In this document: positions 52,740 through 63,056 of the stretch, one piece after another | How the letters are laid out: each line of letters starts with the position of its first letter | Position numbering within the stretch: the stretch's first letter is position 1 | DNA from: Rapana venosa | Lineage: Eukaryota; Mollusca; Gastropoda; Neogastropoda; Muricidae | Direction of reading: 5' to 3' | DNA: 64,000 nucleotides | Assembly (NCBI GenBank): GCA_028751875.1 | Contig: CM054140.1 | Span: 12,901,668 to 12,965,667 of the forward strand | The notes under the pieces: generated by a model | The model's database searches: none | Told to the model about the DNA's origin: nothing | What the model saw: only the letters and a program-made list of their open reading frames with translations | Position numbers and translations under genes: made by a program

Positions 52740-52860
52740 ATGGGATAGAGAACACGCACAAAGACAGAGAGAGAGAGAGAGAGAGAGAGCATGTGTTAGA
52801 GGGAGACAGAGAAAGGGAGCATGCACGTGCGCGTACGCGCGTGTGTTTGTTTTTTAGTGT
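51454..52860. repeat. tandem duplicon H, copy 2
   Basis: CCTGAATGTCATTGCTTTAC, GGGTATATAACCAGGTTCAC, GAAGAAGCTTCCCTTCTGTC, [372-bp insert], TTGTTGTAAGTAGCAAAGAG, AAAAGGGCATTTCCTTTACA, GAATGAATGAATAATCAAAG, CAGCCACCAGCTGGGTTTTC, then GT and GA repeats. Confidence 0.85.
51691..52062. mobile_element. unclassified 372-bp insertion with 8-bp TSD
   Basis: Absent from duplicon H copy 1. Flanked by TTGTTGTA at 51683-51690 and 52063-52070. It begins TATGTTTGTCCGTCGTGTCC and ends ATAAAGCCCAGGTA. An internal hairpin at 51722-51755 pairs CCAAAACAGCAG with CTGCTGTTTTGG. No poly-A tail and no obvious terminal inverted repeats. An 8-bp duplication would suit a hAT-like or other non-autonomous DNA element, but the target is itself a TTG repeat. 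Confidence 0.8.
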
Positions 52861-52997
52861 GTGTGTGTGTGTGTGACAGGGAGAGATACAGAGGGAGAAA
52901 GAGAGAGAGAGGGAGAAAGAGAGAGGAGAGAGAGAAAGAGAGTGTGTGAGAGAGAACGTGTGTTAGAGGGAGACAGAGAAAGGGAGTATGCACGCGC

Positions 52998-53028
<31 letters not shown>

Positions 53029-53060
53029 TGTGTGTGCGTGCATGTGTACGTGCATGTAGG
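52660..53060. repeat. (GT)n and (GA)n compound, internally duplicated
   Basis: GTGTTAGAGGGAGACAGAGA occurs at 52792 and 52960, each followed by AAGGGAG(C/T)ATGCACG and CG/GT repeats, so a block of about 170 bp is tandemly doubled. Confidence 0.85.
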
Positions 53061-53330
53061 TGTACATGCATGCATGTGCATGTATGGGTAGATGGGGTGC
53101 ATAAGCACGCATGCATGGATGCATACGCATCTGTGAAAGTATGATTAACATCATTTTTGCGCAAATGGGATTTCAAATTTGTTTTGACAGTAATTTTTTA
53201 ACATTTTTTTTCTTCTGTTTTTGAATCTGTTTGTCCTGTTTTTGTGTGTTCTCTTATCGCTAGAAAAGGCTTCTTTTCCGCTAGCATCCTTCCTAATTAA
53301 CGCCAAGAGATTCTTTGTTATCAAAACTCG
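53060..53330. other. unassigned sequence
   Basis: TGCATG-rich to 53130, then ordinary AT-rich sequence leading into the pentamer array. Confidence 0.4.
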
Positions 53331-53332
53331 GT

Positions 53333-54872
53333 TGTCTTGTCTTGTCTTGCCTTGCCTTGCCTTGTCTTGTCTTGTCTTGTCTTGCCTCGCCTTGCCTTGC
53401 TTTGTCTTGCCTTGCTTTGTCTTGCCTTGCCTTGTCTTGTCTTGCCTTGCCTTGCCTTGTCTTGCCTTGCCTTGCTTCTCTTGCCTTGTTTTGCTTTGTC
53501 TTGTCTTGCCTGCTGCCTTGCCTTGCTTGTCTTGCTTGCTTGCCTTGTCTTGCCTTGTCTTGCTTTGCCTTGCTTGCCTTGCCTTGTCTTCTCTTGCCTT
53601 GTTTTGCTTTGCTTTGCCTTGCCTTGTCTTGTCTTGTTTTGCTTTGTCTTGCTTTGCCTTGCCTTGCCTTGTCTTGCTTTGTCTTGTCTTGCCTTGTTTT
53701 GCCTTGCCTTGCCTTGGTTTGCTTTGTCTTGCTTTGCCTTGCCTTGCCTTGCCTTGCCTTGCTGTGACTTGTCTTGCCTTGCCTTGCCTTGCCTTGTCTT
53801 GCCTTGTCTTCTCTTGCCTTGTTTTGCTTTGTCTTGCTTTGCCTTGCCTTGTCTTGCCTTGTCTTGCCTTGTCTTGTTTTCTTGCCTGCTTGTTTTTGCC
53901 TTGCCTTGCCTTGGTTTGCTTTGTCTTGCTTTGCCTTGCTTGTCTTGCCTTGCCTTGCCTTGCCTGTGCTTGTCTTGCCTTGCCTTGCCTTGTCTTGCCT
54001 TGTCTCTCTTGCCTTGTTTGCTTTGCCTTGCCTTGTCTTGCTTTTGCCTTGCCTTGCCTTGTCTTGCCTTGTCCTGTCTTGTCCTTCTCTGCCTTGCCTT
54101 GCCTTGCCTTGTCTTGCCTTGTCCTTGCTGCCTTGTTTTGCCTTGCCTTGCCTTGTTTTGCTTTGTCTTGCTTTGCCTTGCTTTGTCTTGTCTTCTCTTG
54201 CCTTCTTGCCTTTCTTGATCTCTTGTTGCCTTTCTTGCCTTGCCTTGCTTGGTTTGCTTTGTCTTTGCTTTGCTTCTTTGTCTTGTCTTTCTGTCTTTGT
54301 CTTGCCTTGCTTGTCTGCCTTGTTTGCCTTGTTTGCCTTGCTTGCCTTGGTTGCATTGTCTTGCTTTGCCTTGCTTGTCTTGCCTTGCCTTGCTTGCTGT
54401 ACTTGCTTGCCTTGCCTTGTCCTGTCTTGTCTTCTCTTTTGCTTGCCTTGCCTTGCTTTGACTTGCCTTGCTTTGTCTTGCCTTGTCCTTGCTTTGTCTT
54501 CTTGTCTTGCTATGCCTTGACCTATCTGTGCCTATCTTGCATTGCCGATCTTGAACCTTGCTTCTATGTTTGCTTAGTCTGCTTGTTTGTCTTGCCTTGC
54601 CTTGTCTTGTCTTGTCTTGCTTGTTTTGCTTTGTCTAGCCTTCCTTGCTTGCCTTGCCTTTGCCTTTTTTGGCTTGCCTTGCCTTTGCCTACCTTCCTTG
54701 CCTGTTCTTGCGTTGCCTTGCCTTGTACTTGTCTTGTCCTTGTCTTGTCTTACTTTACCTTGCCTTGCCTTGCCTTGCCTTTCCTTGTTTTGCTTTGCCT
54801 TGCCTTGTCTTGCCTTGCCTTGTCTTGCCTTGCCTTGTCTTGTCTTGCCTTGTCTTGTCTTGTCTGGTCTTA
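53333..54872. repeat. pentanucleotide array (CTTGC/CTTGT)n, about 1.5 kb
   Basis: Continuous CTTGY pentamers with occasional TTTGC, CTTGG and one- or two-base slips. Blocks such as CTTGCTTTGCCTTGCCTTGC recur, so there is higher-order structure. Because the unit is 5 bp and lacks stops, both strands stay open: 550 codons forward (Cys/Leu/Pro) and 401 reverse (Lys/Gln/Arg). No coding role is supported. Confidence 0.97.
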
Positions 54873-54879
54873 AGTAGTA

Positions 54880-55440
54880 TCACCATGGGTGGGGGTGGGG
54901 GTAAATAACCTAGTGGGTAAAGTGCCATGTTCATGACTCAGACTGTGACTAAGGGACAGAGACTTGAGTCTCACTGAGATGTTGGTTCCAGACTTGTTTT
55001 TAGCGTGTGGTTGGAGTTAACTTTGGTACCGATTCTGCTTTTATTCAATATTATATCTTGCATGTCAACCTATTATGATACTTAATTGTTGAAATATATG
55101 ATGAAGGAGTACATTGCATTTTTGTCCAAATCCTACCATCTCCCCCATCTATTGGGCATGAATGATGGTCTGTGCTAGATTCTCTTTAGTGGATCTTTAA
55201 ACCTTGGTTTCAGGTGCAGTATTTTTAGTACACATGAAGACACATGGTACAAAGAGTCGCCCTTGGGGACAATTGTAAAAAGGAGACTGACTAGACAACT
55301 TACACTTCAGCATGAGAACGAATTGTCTATCTTTTGGAATACACTCTTCCAAGAAATTTTCAATTTTTTGAGATTCTGCCTTGCTTAAGTGATCATTACC
55401 TATCTGTACAATCAACTATAAAAAAATGCAATCATATGAA
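54880..55440. repeat. tandem duplicon J, copy 1
   Basis: TCACCATGGGTGGGGGTGGG, TTGGGCATGAATGATGGTCT, TTCAGGTGCAGTATTTTTAG, TACACATGAAGACACATGGT, CGCCCTTGGGGACAATTGTA. Repeated in diverged form at 55725-56200. Confidence 0.75.
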
Positions 55441-55724
55441 TATGATACTTCTAAGCGTACAGACTGTCTCAATCTGTTTGCAATAACCTCAAGTTGCATG
55501 TTCATGTTTTTCATTCTCTACATTTCACTACCTTCCTGCCTTATCACTACTACATCATCATCCTTCACTACACTTCACTACCTGCCAATGTCTTAGATTT
55601 TTGCGACTTCGTCTTCTGCATTGTCTGTCTTTGTCTGTCTGTCTTCCTACTTACTTCCTGCTGTCTGTTGCTTGTCTTGTCTTGTCTTCGCCTTGTCATC
55701 TGTCTGTCTGTTCTTATAGATACA
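55441..55724. other. unassigned, ending in short CTTGT block
   Basis: TTTCACTACCTTCCTGCC and CTTCACTACCTGCC, then CTTGTCTTGTCTTGTCTTCG at 55672-55700, a small version of the 53-kb array. Confidence 0.5.
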
Positions 55725-56205
55725 CCATGGCGTTGGTGGGGTAAATGAACTGAGGATGGGGTAAAGAATGTAATGAACAGAGCTGAACTAAGACAGTTAC
55801 CTTGAGCTCAACTGTGATGTATGGTATCCTAGATGTTGTTGTTGTTGTGTTGTTGTGTTATTTGTAGTTTGCTTGTATGTTTCCAACCTCGCATTCAACA
55901 CCATATTATATACTGAATTTTCCAACATTATAAGTACATATTTTTTCCAAACCTACACTCTCCCTACATAGGTCATGAACGATGGTTGGTGCTAGATGTT
56001 GCTCTTGGTGTGACCTTGGTTCAGGTGCAGTGTTTTTAGTACATGTGAGGATGGTCTACAATGATCGTCCTTGGGGAATGGTAGCAATGCGAGACATGAC
56101 ATAAAGACAACTTAAATTCAGAAGGCATGCGTAAGAATGCATTTTGGGAAGACTTCGATAGTTGTTAATTTTTTGTGAAAGATCGCGCATACTGTAAGTC
56201 ATATC
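55725..56205. repeat. tandem duplicon J, copy 2
   Basis: CACCATGGCGTTGGTGGGGT, AGGTCATGAACGATGGTTGG, TTCAGGTGCAGTGTTTTTAG, TACATGTGAGGATGGTCTAC, CGTCCTTGGGGAATGG. Strongly diverged, with (GTT)n at 55838-55860. Confidence 0.75.
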
Positions 56206-57495
56206 TATTATCATAATTATTAAAATCATTAAAATAATAATTATGCAGTATAATATAATTTATATAAAATACATGGTAAACAGTAGTACAGCTGATCATT
56301 TAACCTCAAGACATAGTTATTCTTCACTTGTCTACTACTTCATATACATACAACTTATATAATAATACACATCTCACTCGCTTCATGTACAATGCAATCT
56401 TAAGTGTTGTTGTGTAGCTGTGTATGTTCTTCCTGTGTCGTCTGTGTGTCTCGTCTGTCTGTCTGCTCTCTTAGACTACTACCTGCGCGTTGTAGTTAGT
56501 TTATTGGGTAGTTTTTGTGATGATATAAAATGGTTGTTTTGCAGGGCTGTGCAGTTTGCCATGTTTATTTTTCTTGTTCATAGCCTAAGGTTGTCTGGAA
56601 GAGACATGAACTCTATATTGTGGTTGTGTTGTTGTTGTGGTTGTTGTTGTTGTTGTGTTTGTGTGTGTTGTGCTGCTTTTGTGGGTGTGGTGGTCATGGT
56701 GTTGTTGTTGTCGTTTGCTTAAACAACGTTTTTCCTTACTGTTTGACTTTTCCTTCGCTTATGTTCCTTTTTCTACCTTCTTTATAAGTTTTTCCATTTT
56801 TGTTCTTCTGCTGAAAGTATGAGTATGGTGATTTGTTTAATGTGACCCGGCGGGACTGTGTCTGCATGGTACTTTCCATGTTTGAAACTTAAATATTTTT
56901 TAGTATTACATGCGTATTTTTTATGCAAGGCTTCTTTTCTTTTTTATGGTAAGGGTATTGCCTTTTTTCTTTTATTATTTTTTTTTTTTTTTTATTTTGC
57001 TATTCTATTACTTATTTGGTGTTTCTCAAGCATTCTTTACCAACAACCAGTATTTCTATGTCTCATCCTATCGGTGCCCGGAAGAACTTGAGCCCGCGTC
57101 ACCAGCCTAAGTGGCCTGCTGCTGTGGTATTAGGTGTTCTGTCTGTGTGTTTGATAACATACGCAGGCAGCACCTACTAACCCCCTACTGTGTTTACTGT
57201 TGCGGGAGTTGTGAGTTTGCTCTTTTCCATGTTTGCTATTTATCTTAATCTTTTTAGTGTTTTGGGTATAGTCGCGCTTACCAATGCTTTGGTTTAAAAA
57301 TTAACTTTATGTGCTTGCTTTTTGGGGCACGATGGGTGGCATGAGGGTGGGTGAATCGGGCATATTTTCTTTTATGCTCGTCATTGGGGTGTTTTTTTTT
57401 GCTTATGCTTTTGATTTTATTTTTTTCTCTTTTTTCTTTCTTAAAAAATTTTTTCCCTGCTCTCTGCTGAAAGAAAGATACTGAGTGCATTTTTA
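56206..57495. other. unassigned AT-rich sequence with GTT-rich block
   Basis: GTT-rich at 56615-56715, T-rich at 56960-57000. Several 60- to 100-residue frames exist, but all are low-complexity or lack any recognisable feature. Confidence 0.4.
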
Positions 57496-57496
57496 A

Positions 57497-57545
57497 ATGA
57501 CCCACACGCCGGATGGATGTAAAAAGCACACTGAGTATTATTCAT
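57497..57545 (+). mobile_element. SINE-A, 3' fragment
   Basis: CACACGCCGGATGGATGTAA, AAAGCACACTGAGTATTATT. Only the last 50 bp are recognisable. Confidence 0.5.
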
Positions 57546-57624
57546 TATCTGAAAAAAAGGAATCTGTTCCTATACTTACATATGGATCGAACCGTCCTTT
57601 TCAGCCCTACTGGCTCTACATCCC

Positions 57625-58040
57625 CCTCTTTGTATGGGTATTGCGCTTATTTTATTATCATGACATTCAATTTGCATGAGTATAATTAAAAAGTGTTTGT
57701 GTTGATCGTGTGCTATGTGAGTATTACATATTTAGTATTATCCCTGAAACACCCCCCCACACACACACTCACACACACACACACAACACACACACACACA
57801 CTCACTCACTCACTCACCCATATTCTCTCCCCCAATGACTGTATAGGTTTAGATTTCTTCTTGTTTTGTTTCTTGTTTTTATTGTGTGGATGTATGGGTA
57901 TTAAATTTATTTCATTATCATGACATATAATTTGAAACGAGTATAATCTAAAATGAGTGTTGATGGGATCGCATACTGTTTTGGGAATTATATATTGGAT
58001 ATTATCTCTGAAATACACACACACACACACTCTCTCTGTC
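57625..58040. repeat. 260-bp tandem duplication with CA repeats
   Basis: TGTATGGGTATTGCGCTTAT, TATCATGACATTCAATTTGC, TATCCCTGAAACACCCC (57630-57755) and TGTATGGGTATTAAATTTAT, TATCATGACATATAATTTGA, TATCTCTGAAATACACAC (57890-58015). (CA)n and (CACT)n at 57758-57820 and 58015-58030. Confidence 0.75.
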
Positions 58041-58259
58041 TCTCACCTTTTATCGTCTTGCTTATAGTTATAGTATATCCATGATGAAAGATTCATATTT
58101 TTATATTTTCAATACTTTATTGGACTTGCCTCTGTACTCAAGTTTTAATGAGTGCCCTATTCCAATATCTTATAATTATGTGTAACAAGTATGTGTACCA
58201 TTTGACAATGTGTAGATGTTTATCTTTATGACTTATTAAGTTTAGTTGTGTTATTTTTC

Positions 58260-58465
58260 TTGGCTCTGTTGTTGTTCTTGTTCTTGTTGTTGTTGTTTGT
58301 CTGTTTTTCTCTTTTTTATCATCTTTTGTTGATTTGGTTTTTCCTTCTCTTTTGTTTGTTTGTTTTGGTTAGGTTTTTTGGGGGGGTGGGGGTGGGGTAT
58401 TTTTAGGGTTTTCTTTTATTTGCTTGCTTTGAAGGGGGGGGGGGGGGTTGGTTGTTGGGGGTAGC
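58260..58465. repeat. GTT-rich and G-run block
   Basis: TTGTTCTTGTTGTTGTTG, then GGGGGGGTGGGGGTGGGG at 58380-58397 and a 14-base G-run near 58434-58447. Candidate G-quadruplex on the plus strand. Confidence 0.75.
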
Positions 58466-58544
58466 TGTTTTAAAAAGGGTTATTTCCACTTGTTTTTATT
58501 GTGAGACTGTATAAGTATTGGGTTATTATTATTAAGATGTATCC

Positions 58545-58650
58545 CTAACGGGCGGGGACTGGATGTAAAAAAGCACATGTGTGCTTTATCATTATCCTCA
58601 AAATAAAAGAATTTGTCATTGTCATTGTCATTGTCTCTCTCTCTCTCTTA
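58545..58650 (+). mobile_element. SINE-A, 3' fragment with ATTGTC tail
   Basis: GGGCGGGGACTGGATGTAAA, AAAGCACATGTGTGC, TTATCATTATCCTCAAAATA, then (TTGTCA)n and CT. The tail differs from the usual A-rich one. Confidence 0.75.
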
Positions 58651-59155
58651 CCTGATGCTTTTTTTCCTGCATTGAAGTGAGTGGATAATTTGCATAAACT
58701 AATGCCTGTTTAGTCATGGGTGAGAGAGAATGCCATGACTGTCAATCTAAATGTCTATGTTAGCTTAGAAACCATAAAATTATCTCACCTTTTAGTTTCA
58801 TCATAGTCCCTTGAAATATTCGCCTCTTTGTTGCAGTGTGTTTGACATGCCAGTGCTGGAATTTGTCAACTCACCCATGGTGGGCAGATGCGGTGTTAAC
58901 ATCATTTTTCAGTGAAAGCATAGAAAGAACCATTCAAGATATGCCATCTGTTCAACTGTTGACTGGCTGAAGACATCGCTATTGTGGGTAGCATCTGATG
59001 CATGCCCTGGCAGCTGTCTCCGTTCCCTTCTGTCTTCAGTCCCTCTGAAGATTTCGTCTTTCAGCAGTCCTGTCCTGTCCACTTGGCTGTGTATGTTCTC
59101 TACGGAGGAAGTCATTTATTATTGTTTTTTAATTTGTATTTTATTTTATTGTATA
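58651..59155. other. unassigned sequence
   Basis: No repeat match and no coding signal. Confidence 0.35.
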
Positions 59156-59159
59156 CCAC

Positions 59160-59262
59160 TTTAAGTCACGAGATTTCTCTACGTGAAATTCGGGCTGCTC
59201 TCCGCGGGGAGAGCGCGTCGCCACAAGAGCAGCGCCACCTTTTTATTTTATTTTGTGTGTGA
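59160..59262 (-). mobile_element. SINE-E 3' fragment
   Basis: CACGAGATTTCTCTACGTGA, AATTCGGGCTGCTCTCCGCG, GGGAGAGCGCGTCGCCACAA, GAGCAGCGCCACC. Reverse complement of 3830-3900, with CTCTCCGCGGGGAGAG as the hairpin stem. Confidence 0.75.
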
Positions 59263-59264
59263 TA

Positions 59265-59495
59265 CTATAACTACCTTACTTGGAGTATTCAGCAACAACT
59301 GAAGGTCCAGTTGTCATTGTTTCCATTCTGTGAGATTGCAGCTAGCTATGTTCCCTGCACAGCGCTGGTCTTCCTTGTCGTCTCCTGCTATCCTGGGTCA
59401 CGTTGCCTTACAGAGCAGTTCTGATGTCTCCAAACATGTCCAGTGTGTTGTCGTTTCCTTCTCCTAACCAGCCTGTCTTTGTTCACTTCTTCCCA
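59265..59495. other. unassigned sequence
   Basis: No match in the window. Confidence 0.35.
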
Positions 59496-59499
59496 AATG

Positions 59500-59860
59500 T
59501 TTGGCTTGTTCGTCTTTCGATCCAACTTGGAAGTCTTCTATCAAATCGCATCTTCTTCTTCTTCGTCGTCGAACGCTCATACAGCAACTATCATTGTTTG
59601 TCATATGAGCGAAAAATGCGTTGCGCTGCCGTTAAGCGCCTGACAAGTCAGGCCCAGCGCATCCGACTTCGGCGAGGAAAGAACTGTAATTTTTTAAGTT
59701 TTTTTTTTAAAGGCAGGGGAATTGATCAAGAAGGCAGAAAATAGACAAGAAGGAAGCCAGGAAGAAAAGGAACAAGGCGTCAAAACGAGTGACAGAAAGG
59801 GGGAATTCTTAGCACAGAATTTCCAGAAAGGTGTGCATGCTATTTATACTGACAGGTACC
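59500..59860 (+). mobile_element. repeat F, copy 2
   Basis: TTTGGCTTGTTCGTCTTTCG, CAACTTGGAAGTCTTCTATC, GTCGAACGCTCATACAGC, GCGCTGCCGTTAAGCGCC, GCCTGACAAGTCAGGC, CCAGCGCATCCGACTTCGGC, GGGGAATTCTTAGCACAGAA, GCATGCTATTTATACTGACA. Together with copy 3 it defines the full length. Confidence 0.8.
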
Positions 59861-60250
59861 CGGTATCCGCACAGTGTGAAAAATCGCGTCTCTGCACTAT
59901 TGATTTTGTTTTCATCTGCAGCTTCAAGAATCCATCTTTCACTTCCACACGAACAGCATGCCGAATCATTGTTAGCAGTAGTTTAAAGTGTGCCGCTCAT
60001 TTTCTAAATACTTGCCTTTGCAGGTGTACCATGTCATGTGGATCATCCTTTCTGTGGCAGTGCGACGCTTGGTGCAATGCTAGTGCATGAAATGGCGACT
60101 TGACTTGACTTCACTTGACTTGACTGTTCCCTTCACCCCGTGAGAAGTAGTTGGAGCATTGCTCTGGAGTTCTCTGGCAGTGTGTCATAGGTTAGCTAGT
60201 GAGCTAAGTGGAGCCTATATCCCTCTTTAGTTGGTAGGGTGCATGCTAGG
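59861..60250. other. unassigned; (GACTT)n at 60091-60125
   Basis: GCGACTTGACTTGACTTCAC at the right may be another pentamer tail like the one at 43.78 kb. The rest is unmatched. Confidence 0.4.
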
Positions 60251-60257
60251 CACGGGT

Positions 60258-60471
60258 GATGTGTTGTTGTGTGTATGTGTGTGTGCACGCGCGTGTGTGT
60301 ATGCACCCATACATGTTTGCACATATTAATGAGCATTATTTTGCGCATGTACGATTCCAAGTGCATAAATGCATACGTATGTACAAGTCAAGATACAGAA
60401 TTTGTTAAAACTGTTGTGTGCGTGAGTGCATTCATGCGAGAATATGTGTGTATATGTGAGTGTGTGCGTAC

Positions 60472-60508
<37 letters not shown>

Positions 60509-60515
60509 TGTGTCA
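60258..60515. repeat. imperfect (GT)n
   Basis: GT blocks at 60260-60302 and 60415-60515 separated by TGCATA-rich sequence. Confidence 0.85.
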
Positions 60516-60539
60516 AACAGCACAAGCACAGCTTCACAA

Positions 60540-60895
60540 GCGCTTAACAAGTGCGCGCATATTCATTCTACACTTTCAATTAACTTTCACTTGTAACAGC
60601 AAGCAGTCGTAACACTGACCTGAATCCTCTACATTCTTGGTCAACTCCATCAACAGTGATTCCAAGGAACAAAAGGCAAGAAGTAATTAACTGGCCTGCT
60701 TTAATCAGTTTCAAGAAGTCGTGTTGCTCTTTTAAAAAAAAATAAATACGAAAAAAACCCAGCTGCCTGATTGCCCTATTGTTGGTTGGAATTGCGCCAT
60801 TGTCCACGATGTAGTCTCAAGGAAATGAAAGTTGTGACCACCAGCCGAGCTTTCAATTGACTGGGTTTTCTTACCAGGAAAATGTAATTACGAAC
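60540..60895. other. unassigned sequence
   Basis: No match in the window. Confidence 0.35.
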
Positions 60896-60898
60896 ACA

Positions 60899-60899
<1 letters not shown>

Positions 60900-60939
<40 letters not shown>

Positions 60940-61040
60940 GTGTGCATGCGCGTGTGTGCGTGTGTGTGTTTGTGTGTTGTATGTGTCTCTATGTGTGCGT
61001 GCGTTACATACATGGGTGTGTATGTACGTGTATGTGCAAG
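60900..61040. repeat. (GT)n microsatellite
   Basis: Pure GT to 60938, then degenerate GT/TATG to 61040. Confidence 0.92.
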
Positions 61041-61330
61041 AATGTCCATATTATACCACCTCACACAGCACACAGGTTTTTCCTGTACAAATAAAACAAC
61101 GCTTGTCAGCATGTTTAGCGCGTAAATCAAAGGGCATGGACGTATTATGCAGTAAATCCACGTACTTCCTGTAGCTAGATCCCCCATAAGCTGTTGCCTT
61201 TCTTTTATTTCTATTTTCCTGTTATTGCCTTTCTTTCTGAGTGTTTTTTCTTCCCAATTTCTTGTATCTGTCCATATATTGCCTTTACCGAGTAAAAGAG
61301 AAAAATTGATTGCCTTCTTCGCGATATTAA
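61041..61330. other. unassigned T-rich sequence
   Basis: No match in the window. Confidence 0.35.
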
Positions 61331-61334
61331 TGCT

Positions 61335-61708
61335 TTGGTTTGTTCATCTTTCGGTCCAACTCGGAAGTCTTCTGTAAAATCACATCTCCTTCTTCGTCGT
61401 CAAACGCTCAGATAGCAACCATTGGTGTCTGTCATATGAGCAAAAATGCGATGTGCTGCCGTTAAACGCCTGACAAGTCAGGCCCAGCGCATCCGTCTTC
61501 AGCGTGGAGAGAACTGTTGTTATCTTTTACGTCTTTCTGGGGAAAAAAGGGAAGAGAATGGACCAAGAAGGCAGAAACTGAACAAGAAGGAGGTGACAGG
61601 AAGAAAACAAGATCAAGGCAGAAACGAAGAGAGGGATAGAAAGGAGGGAATTCCTAGCAGAGAATTTCCAAAAGTGGAGATGCTAATTTTATACTGACAG
61701 ATCCCATC
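61335..61708 (+). mobile_element. repeat F, copy 3
   Basis: CTTTGGTTTGTTCATCTTTC, CAACTCGGAAGTCTTCTGTA, GTGCTGCCGTTAAACGCC, GCCTGACAAGTCAGGC, CCAGCGCATCCGTCTTCAGC, GGGAATTCCTAGCAGAGAAT, GATGCTAATTTTATACTGAC. Colinear with copy 2 over its whole length, 1.83 kb downstream. Confidence 0.8.
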
Positions 61709-61965
61709 GGGAGAGGCTTCACCAAGTTTGTTCCTGTTTCTGGTGGAAACTTTTCTGTTGATGATAAAAACCAGGAAGAAAGCTATCCAGGAGTTGTATA
61801 AGAACACACTTGTAATTTATTCCTGGAACGCTGTAAGTCTCCCTGGAAATATGTAATCCCTTTCCGGGTTGCTGCACACGTGACACACGGGTGGATTTCC
61901 ACGGCTTTGCTAGCATGACCAGAACTAGGAAGAAGGAAATAATAGCAAGGGAAGCTGTCCGCTTC
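61709..61965. other. unassigned sequence
   Basis: Complex sequence without a match. Confidence 0.35.
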
Positions 61966-61969
61966 AGTC

Positions 61970-62340
61970 TGAAGACGGTGATTATGCAGCATTACAGAAA
62001 TTGTGATTATGCATGTAGATACCTGTAGAAAAATGGGATTGTGCATTAGAGTTTGCGGCCATGTATGCAGAAATGATTTCTTACGCATTAGAGATTGTGA
62101 TTTGATTATGCACGTAGATATTAATGATTATGCAGGATTACAGAGATGGAGATTATGCAGGATTACATAGATGGAGATTATGCAGGATTACAGAAAAATG
62201 TGGTTACGAAGGATTAAAGAGAATGACTGTGATCACACCGAATTACACAGATGGTGATTACGCAGGATTACAAAGATTATGATTATTAATAATCACAGAC
62301 TTTGCGATCATGCAGAATTACAGATATTATGCAGGATCAA
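61970..62340. repeat. minisatellite, GATTATGCAG/GATTACAGA
   Basis: About 15 degenerate units of 24-26 bp: GATTATGCAGGATTACAGAG, then ATGGA. The clearest units lie at 62127-62230. The outer units are irregular (GATTATGCATGTAGATACCT; GATTACGCAGGATTACAAAG). Confidence 0.85.
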
Positions 62341-62359
62341 AGAGGCTTGCCGCTGGGTT

Positions 62360-62660
62360 AATAATCGAGTCAAGTTAAACAACACTTTAATCATCCCATG
62401 AAGGGCAATTACAATACTGACAGACACATTGACACGAATCATATTCTCAAAAAGACACAAGAAAGCTACATTGACAGAGACAGAGGCACAAAGACAGACA
62501 GACAGGTGTGGGTGTGGTAGTGGGATTGTGTATGTGTGTGTGTGTGTAAAATTGTGCTTAGCAAATAATAGCGTAAGTGGGTGAGCCTATGGTTGTATAA
62601 TTATGTATGTGTGTATTTATGTAGGGATTGTGTTAGATATTGAAACATGATCTGCTGTAA
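62360..62660. other. unassigned, with short GT tracts
   Basis: CGAGTCAAGTTAAACAACAC, TTTAATCATCCCATGAAGGG reads like the reversed 3' end of a retroposon with a TTGAC tail, but only one copy is present. Confidence 0.35.
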
Positions 62661-62879
62661 TGTTTTTGATTAGTAGTTTCATCGTATAATCACCGTCTTC
62701 ATTGATATTTCTGGCTGTAGTAATGATTGTTTATTGATATAGCCATCGTCATCATCGTCGTAGTCACCATCGTCATCTTTATCTTTATAATTTCCTTTTC
62801 AATACCGTTTAGTATATTTGTTTGTGTGTTGTTGTTTTATTGTTGTTGTTGTTATTGGCTTTTTTGGGTTGTTTTTTCC

Positions 62880-62967
62880 CTCTTAGATGGCTTGACGAAA
62901 AAAAGCAAGTATTTTGCTTATTCAATGTACCATCTGGAAATAAAAGTTTGACTTTGACTGTGACCAT
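62880..62967 (+). mobile_element. TTGAC-tailed element, 3' end
   Basis: TCTTAGATGGCTTGACGAAA, TTGCTTATTCAATGTACCAT, CTGGAAATAAAAGTTTGACT, then TTGACTGTGACCATGAC and (CA)n. Matches 43700-43797. Confidence 0.7.
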
Positions 62968-62969
62968 GA

Positions 62970-63004
<35 letters not shown>

Positions 63005-63009
63005 CACAC

Positions 63010-63054
<45 letters not shown>
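62970..63054. repeat. (CA)n microsatellite
   Basis: CA with two ACAA slips. Confidence 0.96.

Positions 63055-63056
<2 letters not shown>

Noticed and set aside
53221..54873. 550-residue plus-strand and 401-residue minus-strand open frames
   Set aside because: Both are translations of the CTTGY pentamer array. Composition is limited to a few residues and the two overlap antisense.
59403..60090. 113- and 122-residue frames
   Set aside because: They run across repeat F and its flank in different frames, and the related F copies do not keep them open.
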